Assembly: GCA_002162695.1 (NCBI GenBank)
Contig: MAAM01000005.1
Coordinates: 186,001 to 250,000, forward strand
Reading direction: 5' to 3'
DNA length: 64,000 nucleotides
DNA from: Cycloclasticus sp. 46_120_T64
Lineage (GTDB): Bacteria; Pseudomonadota; Gammaproteobacteria; Methylococcales; Cycloclasticaceae
In this document: in pieces, positions 1 to 8,331 of the stretch
How the letters are laid out: each line of letters starts with the position of its first letter
How positions within the stretch are numbered: the first letter of the stretch is position 1
Made by a program: the position numbers and the translations under genes
The notes under the pieces: generated by a model
The model's input: only the letters and a program-made list of their open reading frames with translations
Databases searched by the model: none
Told to the model about the DNA's origin: nothing

Positions 1-344
1 TAAATAGCGTTTCTCGAAACCTAACCCACTCTTTACCGAGAAATAATAAATATGTCTTTGCTAATAAACGAGGCAAAACATTTCAACGCATTATGAGCAC
101 GGCGTGGAAGACATCGAGACGAAAAGCCGACTTAATTCAATGTCGAGTGCATGACTTACGTCATACATTTGGGAGAAGACTTAGATCAGCAGGTGTTAGT
201 TTGGAAGATAGAGAGGATTTATTAGGTCATAAATCTAATCGAATCACTACACACTACTCAAGAGCAGAAATTAATAACTTAATTGACGCTGTTGAGAAGA
301 TTGTAGAAAACAAACCCGAACACAAGTTTTTACGTGTCATTTGA
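1..344 (+). CDS. Tyrosine recombinase/integrase, C-terminal part (5' end outside window)
   Basis: The reading frame is open from the window edge, so this is the 3' end of a longer gene. The visible ~114 residues are the C-terminal catalytic half of a phage-integrase-family tyrosine recombinase: an HDLRHTF segment (the family H-x-x-R box), then a GHKS segment (second His), then HYSRAE with the probable nucleophile Tyr. The family catalyses site-specific DNA strand exchange through a 3'-phosphotyrosine. The gene stops 33 bp from the 3' end of tRNA-Met, the usual arrangement for an island integrase beside its attachment site. The first ATG (position 93) is internal and not the start. Family assignment is firm; whether the enzyme is intact cannot be seen. 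Confidence 0.85.
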   Translation, partial: NSVSRNLTHSLPRNNKYVFANKRGKTFQRIMSTAWKTSRRKADLIQCRVHDLRHTFGRRLRSAGVSLEDREDLLGHKSNRITTHYSRAEINNLIDAVEKIVENKPEHKFLRVI

Positions 345-377
345 AAGTCGCGTAATTTGAAATGATAGGGCTCAAAG

Positions 378-454
378 TGGTAGTCATGAGTGGACTTGAA
401 CCACCGACCCCGGCATTATGAATGCCGTGCTCTAACCAGCTGAGCTACATGACC
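378..454 (-). tRNA. tRNA-Met (anticodon CAT), elongator type
   Basis: The reverse strand folds as a 77-nt cloverleaf with encoded CCA. The anticodon loop TTCATAA sits on a 5-bp stem (CGGCA/TGCCG), the D-arm reads AGCTCAGCTGGTTAGAGC, and the T-arm contains TTCAAGT. The variable segment GGGGTC and D-arm match elongator tRNA-Met better than tRNA-Ile(CAU) or initiator tRNA. Two 3'-side positions form wobble pairs (G1-U72 and G49-U65), which is slightly unusual. The 3' end faces the integrase gene, so it is the likely integration target and has been kept intact. Confidence 0.92.
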
Positions 455-481
455 ATACTTTTTGAAGGCGTGAATTTTCGT

Positions 482-514
482 GCTTTTAAGCCCTTTTGTC
501 AAGGACTTAAAAGC
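482..514. other. Hairpin between ychF and tRNA-Met
   Basis: A 9-bp perfect outer stem (482-490 with 506-514), one mismatch, and a further 4-bp inner stem (492-495 with 501-504) close on a 5-nt loop. There is no T-run on either side, so it is not a standard intrinsic terminator. It lies between ychF and tRNA-Met, which are on the same strand, and may be a processing or weak termination structure. Confidence 0.4.
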
Positions 515-541
515 ATTGATGAAGAAAAAACTGATTTTTTC

Positions 542-1633
542 TTATACGTTAAACCTAAAGTGGGTTACATCACCATCTTGCATAATGTACTCCTTACCTT
601 GAACACCCAGCTTACCCGCCTCTTTTGCGCCTTGCTCACCATTGAACTCAACAAAGTCTTCGTAAGCGGTTATTTCTGCGCGAATAAAGCCTTTTTCAAA
701 ATCAGAATGGATAACACCCGCCGCCTGCGGTGCTGTTGCGCCCTTATTCACTGTCCAAGCACGAACCTCTTTAACCCCAGCGGTGAAATACGTCTGTAGT
801 TTCAACAAGTTATAACCGGCTCTAATAACACGGTTCAAACCGGGTTCAGACAAACCCATCTCTTGCATAAACTCGACTCGTTCGTCTTCATCTAACTGGA
901 TAATTTCAGCTTCTAGCGCCGCGCAGACAGAAACAACGGCCTCACCTTGTTCTTCTGCTAATTTACTCACGAGATCTAGGTAGGGGTTGTTTTCGAAACC
1001 CTCTTCATCAACATTGGCCACGTATAACATCGGCTTCAATGTTAACAGCTGCATATCAGCTAACATTGCCAATTCATCTTCGCTTGCGCCTAAGGTTTTA
1101 AGGGTAATATCAACATCTAAATGAGCCAGCGCCTTCACCAAAAAATCTTTCCGTTTTAACTCATCTTTATTACCTGATTTAGAGGCTTTCGTTGCTTTCA
1201 ACACCGCTCGTTCAAGTGATGCCATATCAGCGAGTGCTAACTCGGTTTGAATAACTTCAATATCCGCTAGCGGGTCAATTTTCCCTGACACGTGAATAAT
1301 ATCATCGTCTTCGAAACAACGAACCACGTGAGCGATAGCGTCTGACTCACGAATATTTGCTAAAAATTGATTACCTAGGCCTTCACCCTTTGACGCACCC
1401 GCAACAAGGCCGGCAATATCAACAAACTCAAAGGTGGTGGGGATAACACGCTCAGGCTTGACGATCTCGGCTAACTTATCCAAGCGTGGGTCAGGCACAG
1501 GCACGATGCCTGTATTCGGCTCAATGGTACAAAAAGGGTAATTTTCCGCGGCAATGGTAGCCTTGGTTAATGCATTAAAAATAGTGGACTTACCCACGTT
1601 TGGTAAACCAACAATTCCGCAATTCAGCGCCAT
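542..1633 (-). CDS. ychF: Redox-regulated ATPase/GTPase YchF (Obg family)
   Basis: The 363 residues match the usual length of the universally conserved YchF P-loop NTPase, which binds ribosomes and prefers ATP to GTP. The P-loop GLPNVGKST is at about residues 8-16, followed by PFCTIEPN, the switch-like [16 protein letters not shown] region, and a C-terminal TGS-type domain ending in [11 protein letters not shown]. The adenine-specifying NVDE replaces the GTPase NKxD motif, as in the family. The start ATG has a GAGAG sequence about 8 nt upstream. The gene is divergent from leuB; the usual partner pth is not present here. No oddities in the sequence. Confidence 0.97.
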   Translation of the reverse strand: MALNCGIVGLPNVGKSTIFNALTKATIAAENYPFCTIEPNTGIVPVPDPRLDKLAEIVKPERVIPTTFEFVDIAGLVAGASKGEGLGNQFLANIRESDAIAHVVRCFEDDDIIHVSGKIDPLADIEVIQTELALADMASLERAVLKATKASKSGNKDELKRKDFLVKALAHLDVDITLKTLGASEDELAMLADMQLLTLKPMLYVANVDEEGFENNPYLDLVSKLAEEQGEAVVSVCAALEAEIIQLDEDERVEFMQEMGLSEPGLNRVIRAGYNLLKLQTYFTAGVKEVRAWTVNKGATAPQAAGVIHSDFEKGFIRAEITAYEDFVEFNGEQGAKEAGKLGVQGKEYIMQDGDVTHFRFNV

Positions 1634-1665
1634 AACGAGCTCTCTTCAAAATGGTAAAAGAGGGG

Positions 1666-1694
1666 ATTATACGGTATCCAGCGACAATTATAAA
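1666..1694 (-). promoter_or_regulatory. Likely sigma-70 promoter of ychF
   Basis: On the minus strand a perfect TATAAT (-10) lies 17 nt after TTTATA (-35, 4 of 6 consensus bases), about 33 nt before the ychF start codon. This is a sequence match only. Confidence 0.45.
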
Positions 1695-1785
1695 AACTAT
1701 CCCAGCACTTACACCGCACGCATGGCATCCAGTGCCCGACTCAAGTAAAATGCTTGTTTTACATTAATCGAAGCAAAGGTTTTCA

Positions 1786-2892
1786 ATGAAAAATTATAAA
1801 ATTGCCGTTATGGCCGGTGACGGTATTGGCCCAGAAATTATGCAAGAAGCCATTAAGGTGCTAAAACTCGTTGAACAACGTAATGATGTTACGTTTGAAC
1901 TAATGCCCGCATTATTTGGTGCTTGCGCCTACTTTGAAACAGGTGATGCCTTCCCACAACAAACAAAAGACATTTGTGATGAAGCTGATGCGATTATTAA
2001 AGGCCCGATTGGTTTAAGCCACGAAGAATCTAAGAAAATCCCTATCGACAAGCAGCCTGAGCGTGGCGCGCTATTGCCAATGCGTCGCCGCTACAATACC
2101 TATGCAAATTACCGCCCAGTCTCATTACCACAAGGCTTAGCGCACTTCTCTCCGCTAAAGGCTGAGATCATCGGTGACGGCATTGACATTATGATGGTTC
2201 GTGAATTAGTTGGTGGCCTATATTTTGGCAACAAAGAAACCGGCATTAACGAAGACGGCTTACGTTATGTAAAAGAAACGCTGGAATACGATGAAGCGCA
2301 AATTCGTCAAATCATGCATCACGCGTTCAAACTAGCGAATAAACGTAAAAAAGTATTACACAATATCCATAAGAGCAACGTATTGAAATCTTCTGTCTTG
2401 TGGAACGAGATTATGGAAGAAGTGGCGGTTGAGTACCCTGATGTTAAGGTCATCAATATTCTTGTTGATGCGGTCGCCACGCTACTGTGCCTAAACCCAA
2501 CACAGTTCGACGTGATGGTGATGGAAAATATGTTTGGCGATATCCTAAGCGACCAAGGCGGCGGTATTCTTGGCTCACTCGGCCTAATGCCTTCTGCTTG
2601 CCTAGGCGATGAAAAAGCCTATTACGAGCCATCACACGGCTCAGCGCCGGATATTGCGGGCAAAAACATTGCTAACCCTTACTCAATGATTGGTTCAGTC
2701 GCAATGATGCTTGAATACAGTTTTGGCATGGAAGATGAGGCTAAAAATGTTTGGGCTGCTATGCAGGGCGTATTCGCTGATGGCTTCTCAACCGCCGACC
2801 TTTCAAAACCGGGCAGTGGCGTTAATATGATTAGCACCGATGCTTTTGGTGACAAGGTGGTGGAAAAACTAAAAGCGATGCCAACTGTTTAA
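1786..2892 (+). CDS. leuB: 3-isopropylmalate dehydrogenase
   Basis: LeuB oxidises and decarboxylates (2R,3S)-3-isopropylmalate to 2-oxoisocaproate with NAD+, the third step of leucine synthesis in the cytoplasm. The 368-residue product starts with AVMAGDGIGPEI, has the substrate-binding arginine region MRRRYNTYANYRP, the metal-site segment VMENMFGDILSDQ, and the NAD-binding EPSHGSAPDIAGKNIANP. Length is normal. An AAAGG ribosome site precedes the ATG. Its position is unusual: it is transcribed towards the leuC-leuD-leuA operon and separated from it by a shared terminator, whereas leuB commonly sits in leuCDB. Related dehydrogenases (tartrate or isocitrate) are possible in principle, but the leu neighbours favour LeuB. 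Confidence 0.9.
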   Translation: MKNYKIAVMAGDGIGPEIMQEAIKVLKLVEQRNDVTFELMPALFGACAYFETGDAFPQQTKDICDEADAIIKGPIGLSHEESKKIPIDKQPERGALLPMRRRYNTYANYRPVSLPQGLAHFSPLKAEIIGDGIDIMMVRELVGGLYFGNKETGINEDGLRYVKETLEYDEAQIRQIMHHAFKLANKRKKVLHNIHKSNVLKSSVLWNEIMEEVAVEYPDVKVINILVDAVATLLCLNPTQFDVMVMENMFGDILSDQGGGILGSLGLMPSACLGDEKAYYEPSHGSAPDIAGKNIANPYSMIGSVAMMLEYSFGMEDEAKNVWAAMQGVFADGFSTADLSKPGSGVNMISTDAFGDKVVEKLKAMPTV

Positions 2893-2910
2893 CACACAGC
2901 TCGCGCATAC

Positions 2911-2943
2911 AAAAAAGGCTTGCCCAGTTGGCAAGCCTTTTTT
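2911..2943. terminator. Bidirectional intrinsic terminator between leuB and leuA
   Basis: A perfect 8-bp GC-rich stem (GGCTTGCC at 2917-2924, GGCAAGCC at 2930-2937) has a 5-nt loop, with six A on the left and six T on the right, so it works on both strands. It serves convergent leuB and leuA. Confidence 0.92.
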
Positions 2944-2966
2944 ATTACTCATGAATACTTAATAAA

Positions 2967-4499
2967 CTAGCTTTTCTCGTGCAACTGCAAGTTAATCATC
3001 CGTAACGCAGCCAAAATAGAGGCAAACACCTGATTCGAGTGAACACCACGTGTTTTATGCAGTTCATCATGATGATCCCAAGTAATCACACACTCAGTTA
3101 GCGCGCTAGTATGCCCGCCTTTGGGAATCCTCACCTCATAATCCACTAACTCAGGTAGCACCGTAGCATAAGGCGCTAAAGCCTTATTTACAGCATCGAT
3201 AAAGGCGTCGAAACCACCATTACCAACACCCGAAGACGTCACCTGCTTGCCTTGTATATCAACCGATATATTAGCAATCGACGCTTCATCAATTTGACTG
3301 GTTACCGAGCAATCCAATAAACGAATATGCTTATAGTCTTCACTTTCCAGCACATCGGCGATGATAAACGGTAAATCCTCGGTCGTAATCGTTTGCTTCG
3401 AATCGCCCAAACGTACGATGCGCTCCAGTACCTTCTTCTGATTCTCTTCCGACAGGGTAATACCCAAACGCTCCAAGTTTTTACTTAACGATGCCTTACC
3501 GCTCATTTTACCCAAGGCATAACTGCGTGTTCGGGCAAACCGTTCGGGGCCTAACTTACTTTCGTAAAGACCACCTTTTTTATCACCATCGGCGTGAATA
3601 CCGGCTGTTTGAGTGAATACATCTGCGCCAATAACCGGCGCATTCGCCGATACCCATTTGCCAGAGAAATTCTCCACCATATTACTCAGGCGCATCAAAT
3701 GACTTTCATCGATGGATAAACGCATCCCCATCTTGTCACGCAAGACGACACAAACCTCAGACACCGAAGCGTTACCGGCCCGTTCACCCAAGCAATTAAC
3801 CGTGCAATGAATGGTATTAATGCCGGCGCGTACCGCCGCCATAATATTCGCCGTTGCCAAGCCGTAGTCGTTATGCGGATGAAAATCGAATTGCTGTTCG
3901 GGATAACGTGCGCACATATCACTCAAGCTATCGAACACTTCCTCAGGCGACATCACCCCGAGGGTGTCCGGCAACATAAAGTGGTCAATGCCCGCATCTT
4001 TAATGCTATCCATAAAGCCAAACACATAATCACGGCTATCAGCATAACCATTCGACCAGTCTTCAAGGTATACGTTAACCTTCAAACCACACTCTAAGGC
4101 ATAGTTTACCGTTTGCAGAACCTGCTCTACGTGCTCTTCTAGGGTTTTACCGAGCTGCTCACGACAGTGCTTTTCACTGCCCTTGGTCAACAAGTTAATC
4201 ACCCTGCCATTAGCCGCAACAATCCAATCCACGCTGCGCTTATGGTCGGCAAAACCTAAGATTTCTACCGCATTTTCAAAGCCCTCGGCTTTCGCCCATT
4301 CATTGATATTGCGAACGGCCTCTTGCTCACCGTCAGAAACGCAGGCAGAAGCAACTTCAAGCCGATCCACCCGTAGTGACTCCAACAAGGCTTTAGCTAT
4401 GCTCACCTTTTCGGCAGGCGAAAACGACACCCCTTGCGTTTGCTCACCATCACGCAAGGTGGTATCCATCACCTGAATATATCTAGCTTCGGTATCCAT
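2967..4499 (-). CDS. leuA: 2-isopropylmalate synthase-like enzyme (LeuA2/citramalate synthase family)
   Basis: A DRE-TIM metallolyase that condenses acetyl-CoA with a 2-oxoacid. MDTTLRDGEQ near residue 11 supplies the metal-binding Asp and catalytic Arg. The metal ligands HPHND lie near residue 200 and TAGIHADG near 295. A C-terminal LeuA allosteric (dimerisation) domain fills roughly residues 365-510. The N-terminal style (VDRLEVASACVSDGEQEAV) is that of the LeuA2 subgroup rather than the classical enterobacterial LeuA. Citramalate synthase cannot be excluded from sequence alone, but the operon with leuC and leuD favours 2-oxoisovalerate as substrate. The chosen ATG at 4499 has GGAA 7 nt upstream; a TTG one codon earlier is less likely. 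Confidence 0.82.
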   Translation of the reverse strand: MDTEARYIQVMDTTLRDGEQTQGVSFSPAEKVSIAKALLESLRVDRLEVASACVSDGEQEAVRNINEWAKAEGFENAVEILGFADHKRSVDWIVAANGRVINLLTKGSEKHCREQLGKTLEEHVEQVLQTVNYALECGLKVNVYLEDWSNGYADSRDYVFGFMDSIKDAGIDHFMLPDTLGVMSPEEVFDSLSDMCARYPEQQFDFHPHNDYGLATANIMAAVRAGINTIHCTVNCLGERAGNASVSEVCVVLRDKMGMRLSIDESHLMRLSNMVENFSGKWVSANAPVIGADVFTQTAGIHADGDKKGGLYESKLGPERFARTRSYALGKMSGKASLSKNLERLGITLSEENQKKVLERIVRLGDSKQTITTEDLPFIIADVLESEDYKHIRLLDCSVTSQIDEASIANISVDIQGKQVTSSGVGNGGFDAFIDAVNKALAPYATVLPELVDYEVRIPKGGHTSALTECVITWDHHDELHKTRGVHSNQVFASILAALRMINLQLHEKS

Positions 4500-4524
4500 C
4501 AATTATTTCCAAATTGCCTTTTGG

Positions 4525-5139
4525 TTATGCCCAAAGCCAAGGAAAGCGCTGCTTATGCCCTTCTTCATACTCTGAAATTTTATCAACGTGCTTCAGTGTT
4601 AAACCGATATCATCAAAACCATTCAGCAAGTTTTCTTTGCGGAATGGGTCAATTTCAAATTTAAAACCATTACCCGCCGGCGTGGTTATTTGTTGATTTT
4701 CGAGGTCAACAACAAAACTCACACCTTCGTTAGCGTCAATTTCAGCCATTAAAGCGCTTAATTGAGCCGGATCAACTTGGATCGCCAAAATGCCATTTTT
4801 AAAGCAGTTATTGAAGAAAATATCCGCATAACTGGTTGAGATAATAGTATTAAAACCATAGTCAGCAATCGCCCAAGGCGCGTGCTCTCTAGATGAACCA
4901 CAACCAAAGTTATCACCCGCCACGAGTACTTTTGCACCTTTAAAAGCCGGTTTATTAAGCTCAAAGTCTGGGTTTTCAGTAACGCCGTCGTTATTAAAAC
5001 GCCAGTCATGAAATAAATGTACACCAAACCCCGTGCGCTCAACTTTTTTCAAGAACTGCTTAGGAATAATTTGATCGGTATCCACATTATTGCGGTTCAT
5101 CGACGCGGCAATACTCTCGTGTTTTTTATATGCTTCCAT
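4525..5139 (-). CDS. leuD: 3-isopropylmalate dehydratase small subunit
   Basis: LeuD is the swivelling small subunit that, with LeuC, isomerises 2- to 3-isopropylmalate. The 204 residues show the family start NRNNVDTDQIIPKQFLK, the active-site GDNFGCGSSREHAPWA near residues 75-90, and YADIFFNNCFKNG. The gene begins 4 bp after the leuC stop, which implies translational coupling, and leuA follows after 25 bp. Nothing unusual. Confidence 0.97.
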   Translation of the reverse strand: MEAYKKHESIAASMNRNNVDTDQIIPKQFLKKVERTGFGVHLFHDWRFNNDGVTENPDFELNKPAFKGAKVLVAGDNFGCGSSREHAPWAIADYGFNTIISTSYADIFFNNCFKNGILAIQVDPAQLSALMAEIDANEGVSFVVDLENQQITTPAGNGFKFEIDPFRKENLLNGFDDIGLTLKHVDKISEYEEGHKQRFPWLWA

Positions 5140-5143
5140 TGTA

Positions 5144-6544
5144 TTAACCTATTTTGCTGATATCGACGAAATGACCTGCAGCGGCTGCAGCGGCTGCCAT
5201 TGCTGGAGAAACCAAGTGCGTACGACCGCCTTTACCTTGACGCCCCTCGAAGTTACGGTTTGATGTTGATGCACAACGTTGCCCATCTTTTAATTCATCA
5301 CCATTCATCGCCAAGCACATAGAACAGCCTGGCTCACGCCATTCCCAACCGGCGTCTTTAAAGATAACGTCAATACCTTCTTTTTCAGCTTGAAGCTTCA
5401 CGTGGAACGAACCGGGTACCGCAATCGCAGTAACCCCATCGGCTACTTTCGTGCCTTTAGCGATATTCGCAGCATCACGGAAGTCTTCAATACGGCCATT
5501 CGTACATGAACCAATAAACACATAATCAATATTAATATCGGTGATATTCATATTGGCTTCTAAGTCCATATATTTCAGCGCGCCTTCACAAGCTAGTTTT
5601 TTACCCGCGTCGGCAAAGCTTTCCGGTGCTGGCACAACGCTGTTAACACCAACAACTTGCTCAGGTGATGTACCCCAAGTGACTTGCGGTGAAATATCGC
5701 CCGCATCCAAGGTCACGATAGCGTCGAATTCAGCGCCTTCATCAGTAACCAGTGACTCCCAGTACTCGATAGCTTTATCCCAATTCGCGTCTTTAGGCGC
5801 AAACTCTTTACCGTCTAGGAATTCATAAGTTTTCGCATCAGGCGCCACCATACCGGCACGCGCACCCGCTTCAATCGCCATATTACAAACCGTCATACGG
5901 CCTTCCATTGATAAAGCTTCAATCGCCTCACCAGCGTACTCAATCACATAACCGGTACCACCCGCAGTACCCGTTTTACCAACGATCGCCAAGGCAATAT
6001 CTTTCGCCGTACAGTGCTTGGACAATTGCCCATTAACTTGTACCAACATGGTTTTAGACTTTTGCTGAGGCAAGGTTTGTGTCGCCATGACGTGCTCAAC
6101 TTCTGAAGTACCGATACCAAAGGCTAAAGCACCAAAAGCACCGTGAGTTGCCGTGTGGCTATCACCACAAACGACGACCATACCTGGGTGAACAAAACCG
6201 TGTTCAGGCACAACAATATGAATAACACCATTATCCGGGCTTTCCATATCGTATAAGTTCAGGCCGTTTTCTTCACAGTTAACCGCCATGGTTTCAATTT
6301 GTTTTTTTGCAATCGGGTCAGCAATCGGCAAATCGCGATTCTTCGTTGGCACACAATGGTCCATTGTCGCTAGAATGCTGTGTGGATTACGAACCTTTCT
6401 CTTCGACATGCGCAAGCCTTCAAATGCTTGCGGGCTAGTCACTTCGTGCATCAAGTGTCGGTCTACATATAATAGAGGAGCCTGCCCTGTCTCTTGATGG
6501 ACAAAATGGCTTTCCCATATCTTTTCATACATTGTTTTTTTCAT
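5144..6544 (-). CDS. leuC: 3-isopropylmalate dehydratase large subunit
   Basis: An aconitase-family [4Fe-4S] enzyme, catalytic partner of Leu[13 protein letters not shown] supplies the first cluster Cys and GCSMCLAMN the other two; [10 protein letters not shown] forms part of the active site. The start at 6544 ([11 protein letters not shown]) is preferred because GGAAAG lies 7 nt upstream; a longer frame to 6586 adds 14 residues with no family resemblance. The product is then 466 residues, normal for LeuC. It is first in leuC-leuD-leuA. The ~120-nt leader shows no run of Leu codons, so classical leucine attenuation is not evident. Confidence 0.97.
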   Translation of the reverse strand: MKKTMYEKIWESHFVHQETGQAPLLYVDRHLMHEVTSPQAFEGLRMSKRKVRNPHSILATMDHCVPTKNRDLPIADPIAKKQIETMAVNCEENGLNLYDMESPDNGVIHIVVPEHGFVHPGMVVVCGDSHTATHGAFGALAFGIGTSEVEHVMATQTLPQQKSKTMLVQVNGQLSKHCTAKDIALAIVGKTGTAGGTGYVIEYAGEAIEALSMEGRMTVCNMAIEAGARAGMVAPDAKTYEFLDGKEFAPKDANWDKAIEYWESLVTDEGAEFDAIVTLDAGDISPQVTWGTSPEQVVGVNSVVPAPESFADAGKKLACEGALKYMDLEANMNITDINIDYVFIGSCTNGRIEDFRDAANIAKGTKVADGVTAIAVPGSFHVKLQAEKEGIDVIFKDAGWEWREPGCSMCLAMNGDELKDGQRCASTSNRNFEGRQGKGGRTHLVSPAMAAAAAAAGHFVDISKIG

Positions 6545-6666
6545 AATTCTTTCCAAATCTTGAGCTCTACACTTGAACCTTAACACTTCAATAGAGAATT
6601 GATGGTCGACCCTCGCCGAATGAACCCTGAATTATCGCTAAATTCGTTGTTTTTTTCAAGCCGATG

Positions 6667-6694
6667 ATTTTAATAAGATAAATTGCATCATCAA
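6667..6694 (-). promoter_or_regulatory. Possible leuC operon promoter
   Basis: Minus-strand TTGATG (6694-6689) and TAAAAT (6672-6667) are 16 nt apart, about 120 nt before leuC. Sequence match only. The rest of 6545-6763 shows no other clear feature. Confidence 0.35.
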
Positions 6695-6763
6695 TAATCC
6701 ACCAAACTAACATTAGGCAATCTCACGCTAACATAACACCGCAGGCACTTTTCTTCAGGCAAT

Positions 6764-6794
6764 AAAAAAGGCTTAACAAATGTTAAGCCTTTTT
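6764..6794 (-). terminator. Intrinsic terminator after tRNA-Thr
   Basis: Perfect 8-bp stem GGCTTAAC/GTTAAGCC (6770-6777, 6782-6789), 4-nt loop, flanked by A and T runs, so potentially bidirectional. On the minus strand it directly follows tRNA-Thr and ends the birA-coaX-SPOR-tRNA transcript. Confidence 0.9.
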
Positions 6795-6799
6795 AAATA

Positions 6800-6875
6800 T
6801 GGAGCTGGTGAGAGGATTCGAACCACCGACCGGCTGATTACAAATCAGCTGCTCTACCAACTGAGCTACACCAGC
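6800..6875 (-). tRNA. tRNA-Thr (anticodon TGT)
   Basis: The reverse strand gives a 76-nt cloverleaf: acceptor GCTGGTG/CACCAGC, D-arm AGCTCAGTTGGTAGAGC, anticodon loop TTTGTAA on stem GCTGA/TCAGC, T-loop TTCGAAT, discriminator T and encoded CCA. In many gammaproteobacteria this gene belongs to a tRNA-Tyr/Gly/Thr-tuf cluster after birA-coaX; here it stands alone and is followed at once by a terminator. Confidence 0.96.
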
Positions 6876-6919
6876 GTCAGCGCGTGTATTCTAATCGAAG
6901 TAAAAATATGACGCAACGC

Positions 6920-7597
6920 CTAACAGCTAATTTTATTGATGATATTTGCCTTTCCCAGCCTAAACTCAGATAAAAGCGAACGCACCGACGCAAGATCAGC
7001 CTCTGACTTCAAACTTATCGCATAAACAAACCGCTGTTTAAGCCTCATCACCGCCTTAATGTTTTTGCCCTGTAGTTGTTTAAGCCGCCGCTCAGCACGT
7101 GACTCCTCAGCAAACAAACCCAACGATATGACGCCCTTATCAACCCCAGAGGGAACCAGCCAAAGGTCAGAAACCCCTTTCGTTTTCAAGTCTTTTACAT
7201 CCTGTAAAGATTGCTGCCAACTGTCGGCGACGGGAAGAACCAACCAAAACTCTTCAGCTACTAACAAACGACTCAGTGAGGCCGCAAGTTGCTGAGCTTG
7301 CATTGCAGACAATAACCGAGCGGCTTCTTTTTGCGAAGCAATACCATTAATAAGGAAGCAGCTATCAATGACAAGCTCCTCGACAACAGGCAAACTAACC
7401 ACCACCTCATGGGCGACCGGCTCCTCCGGCTTAGCAACAAACACCGGCTCCTCAACCTCCCGCAAACTTAGCTGCTGTAGTCCAGCAACTTCAGCTAAAA
7501 ACTTATCGGCTTCGCTTATTTCGCTTTGTTGCGAGTTCAGCCCCCAAAAGAAATAAACGACATTAACGAACACCAGCATCAAACAGAACCGCTTCAC
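6920..7597 (-). CDS. Membrane-anchored SPOR-like protein of unknown function
   Basis: The 225 residues have one N-terminal hydrophobic segment (about residues 4-20), then a Glu/Val/Pro-rich linker. The C-terminal part (about 145-220) has the two-lobed pattern of a SPOR-type fold (GVISLGLFAEESRAERRL, then a second basic lobe), which in other proteins binds denuded septal peptidoglycan. It starts with GTG overlapping the coaX stop (GTGA), so it is translationally coupled. The same kind of gene follows birA-coaX in Pseudomonas. Its role is not known; the SPOR call is a pattern judgement. Confidence 0.7.
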   Translation of the reverse strand: MKRFCLMLVFVNVVYFFWGLNSQQSEISEADKFLAEVAGLQQLSLREVEEPVFVAKPEEPVAHEVVVSLPVVEELVIDSCFLINGIASQKEAARLLSAMQAQQLAASLSRLLVAEEFWLVLPVADSWQQSLQDVKDLKTKGVSDLWLVPSGVDKGVISLGLFAEESRAERRLKQLQGKNIKAVMRLKQRFVYAISLKSEADLASVRSLLSEFRLGKANIINKISC

Positions 7598-8331
7598 TCA
7601 GCGTCCTCCACCACTAAACGCAAACCCAGAAAAACCAACTCAGGCTCTTCGTGACAAGGCCGCTGCAAACCTCTCCGCAAGCTGTGTGCATGCCCACCCG
7701 TTAACACTAGGGTGAGCTCCTGCTTGCATTCAAGTTCGACTTCAGCCACTTTTTGACAGACAAATGCTTGTAGCATTTGCTCGATACCTAACAAAACCGC
7801 CTCCGTGGTATTCTTGCCAAGCAGCTTAATTTGCGCATCGGCGGCTAGCTGAATTTTCTGCGTATTCTGTAACAAACTGCGTTTCATCAAATCCGCCCCT
7901 GGCACGATAAAGCCACCGAGGTGCTGCCCACTCGCCGTCAGAAAATCCATCGTTAACGCCGTACCACTATCAACCACGCATAACAACCCAGAATACTGCT
8001 GGTGCGCTGCAATCATCGCCAACCATCGATCAACCCCTAGCTGCGCGGGTTTTTCATACGCGTTCGTCACCCCACAGGCACTCAACTGACTCTTAACAAA
8101 CACCGGTTCGATATGAGAATTCCTCCTCGTCCACGCCTTTAGCGCCGATTCAAAATCACCACTCGCCACACTAGCAACGTAAACCCCTATAAGTGGCCGA
8201 GCAGCAACCTCGCCTAAAGCATCATCTAAGCTCACGTCATTCGTCGCAGACCCTTCAGCAAGCACTTTAGCCTGCTGACATAACTGCCATTTCAGCGCGG
8301 TATTTCCTCGGTCAATAAACAGCCTTAACAT
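7594..8331 (-). CDS. coaX: Type III pantothenate kinase
   Basis: CoaX phosphorylates pantothenate in the first step of coenzyme A synthesis. The 245 residues show the N-terminal phosphate loop FIDRGNTALKW (the family usually has D-x-GNT), GVDRWLAMIAA near residue 105, VVDSGTALTMDF near 125, GGFIVPG near 140 and LTGGHA near 215, all typical of the ASKHA-fold type III enzyme. It overlaps birA by 7 bp and the SPOR gene by 4 bp. Confidence 0.93.
   Translation of the reverse strand: MLRLFIDRGNTALKWQLCQQAKVLAEGSATNDVSLDDALGEVAARPLIGVYVASVASGDFESALKAWTRRNSHIEPVFVKSQLSACGVTNAYEKPAQLGVDRWLAMIAAHQQYSGLLCVVDSGTALTMDFLTASGQHLGGFIVPGADLMKRSLLQNTQKIQLAADAQIKLLGKNTTEAVLLGIEQMLQAFVCQKVAEVELECKQELTLVLTGGHAHSLRRGLQRPCHEEPELVFLGLRLVVEDAE

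Noticed and set aside
422-799. A 125-residue open frame on the plus strand opposite ychF
   Set aside because: It covers tRNA-Met and the end of ychF on the other strand and has no protein-like composition or ribosome site; it is an antisense shadow.
5144-6586. Longer start for leuC at 6586
   Set aside because: The 14 extra residues do not look like LeuC, while the ATG at 6544 has a GGAAAG ribosome site.
6545-6666. Leucine leader peptide or T-box before leuC
   Set aside because: No short ORF with Leu codon run and no T-box-type stem with terminator was found.
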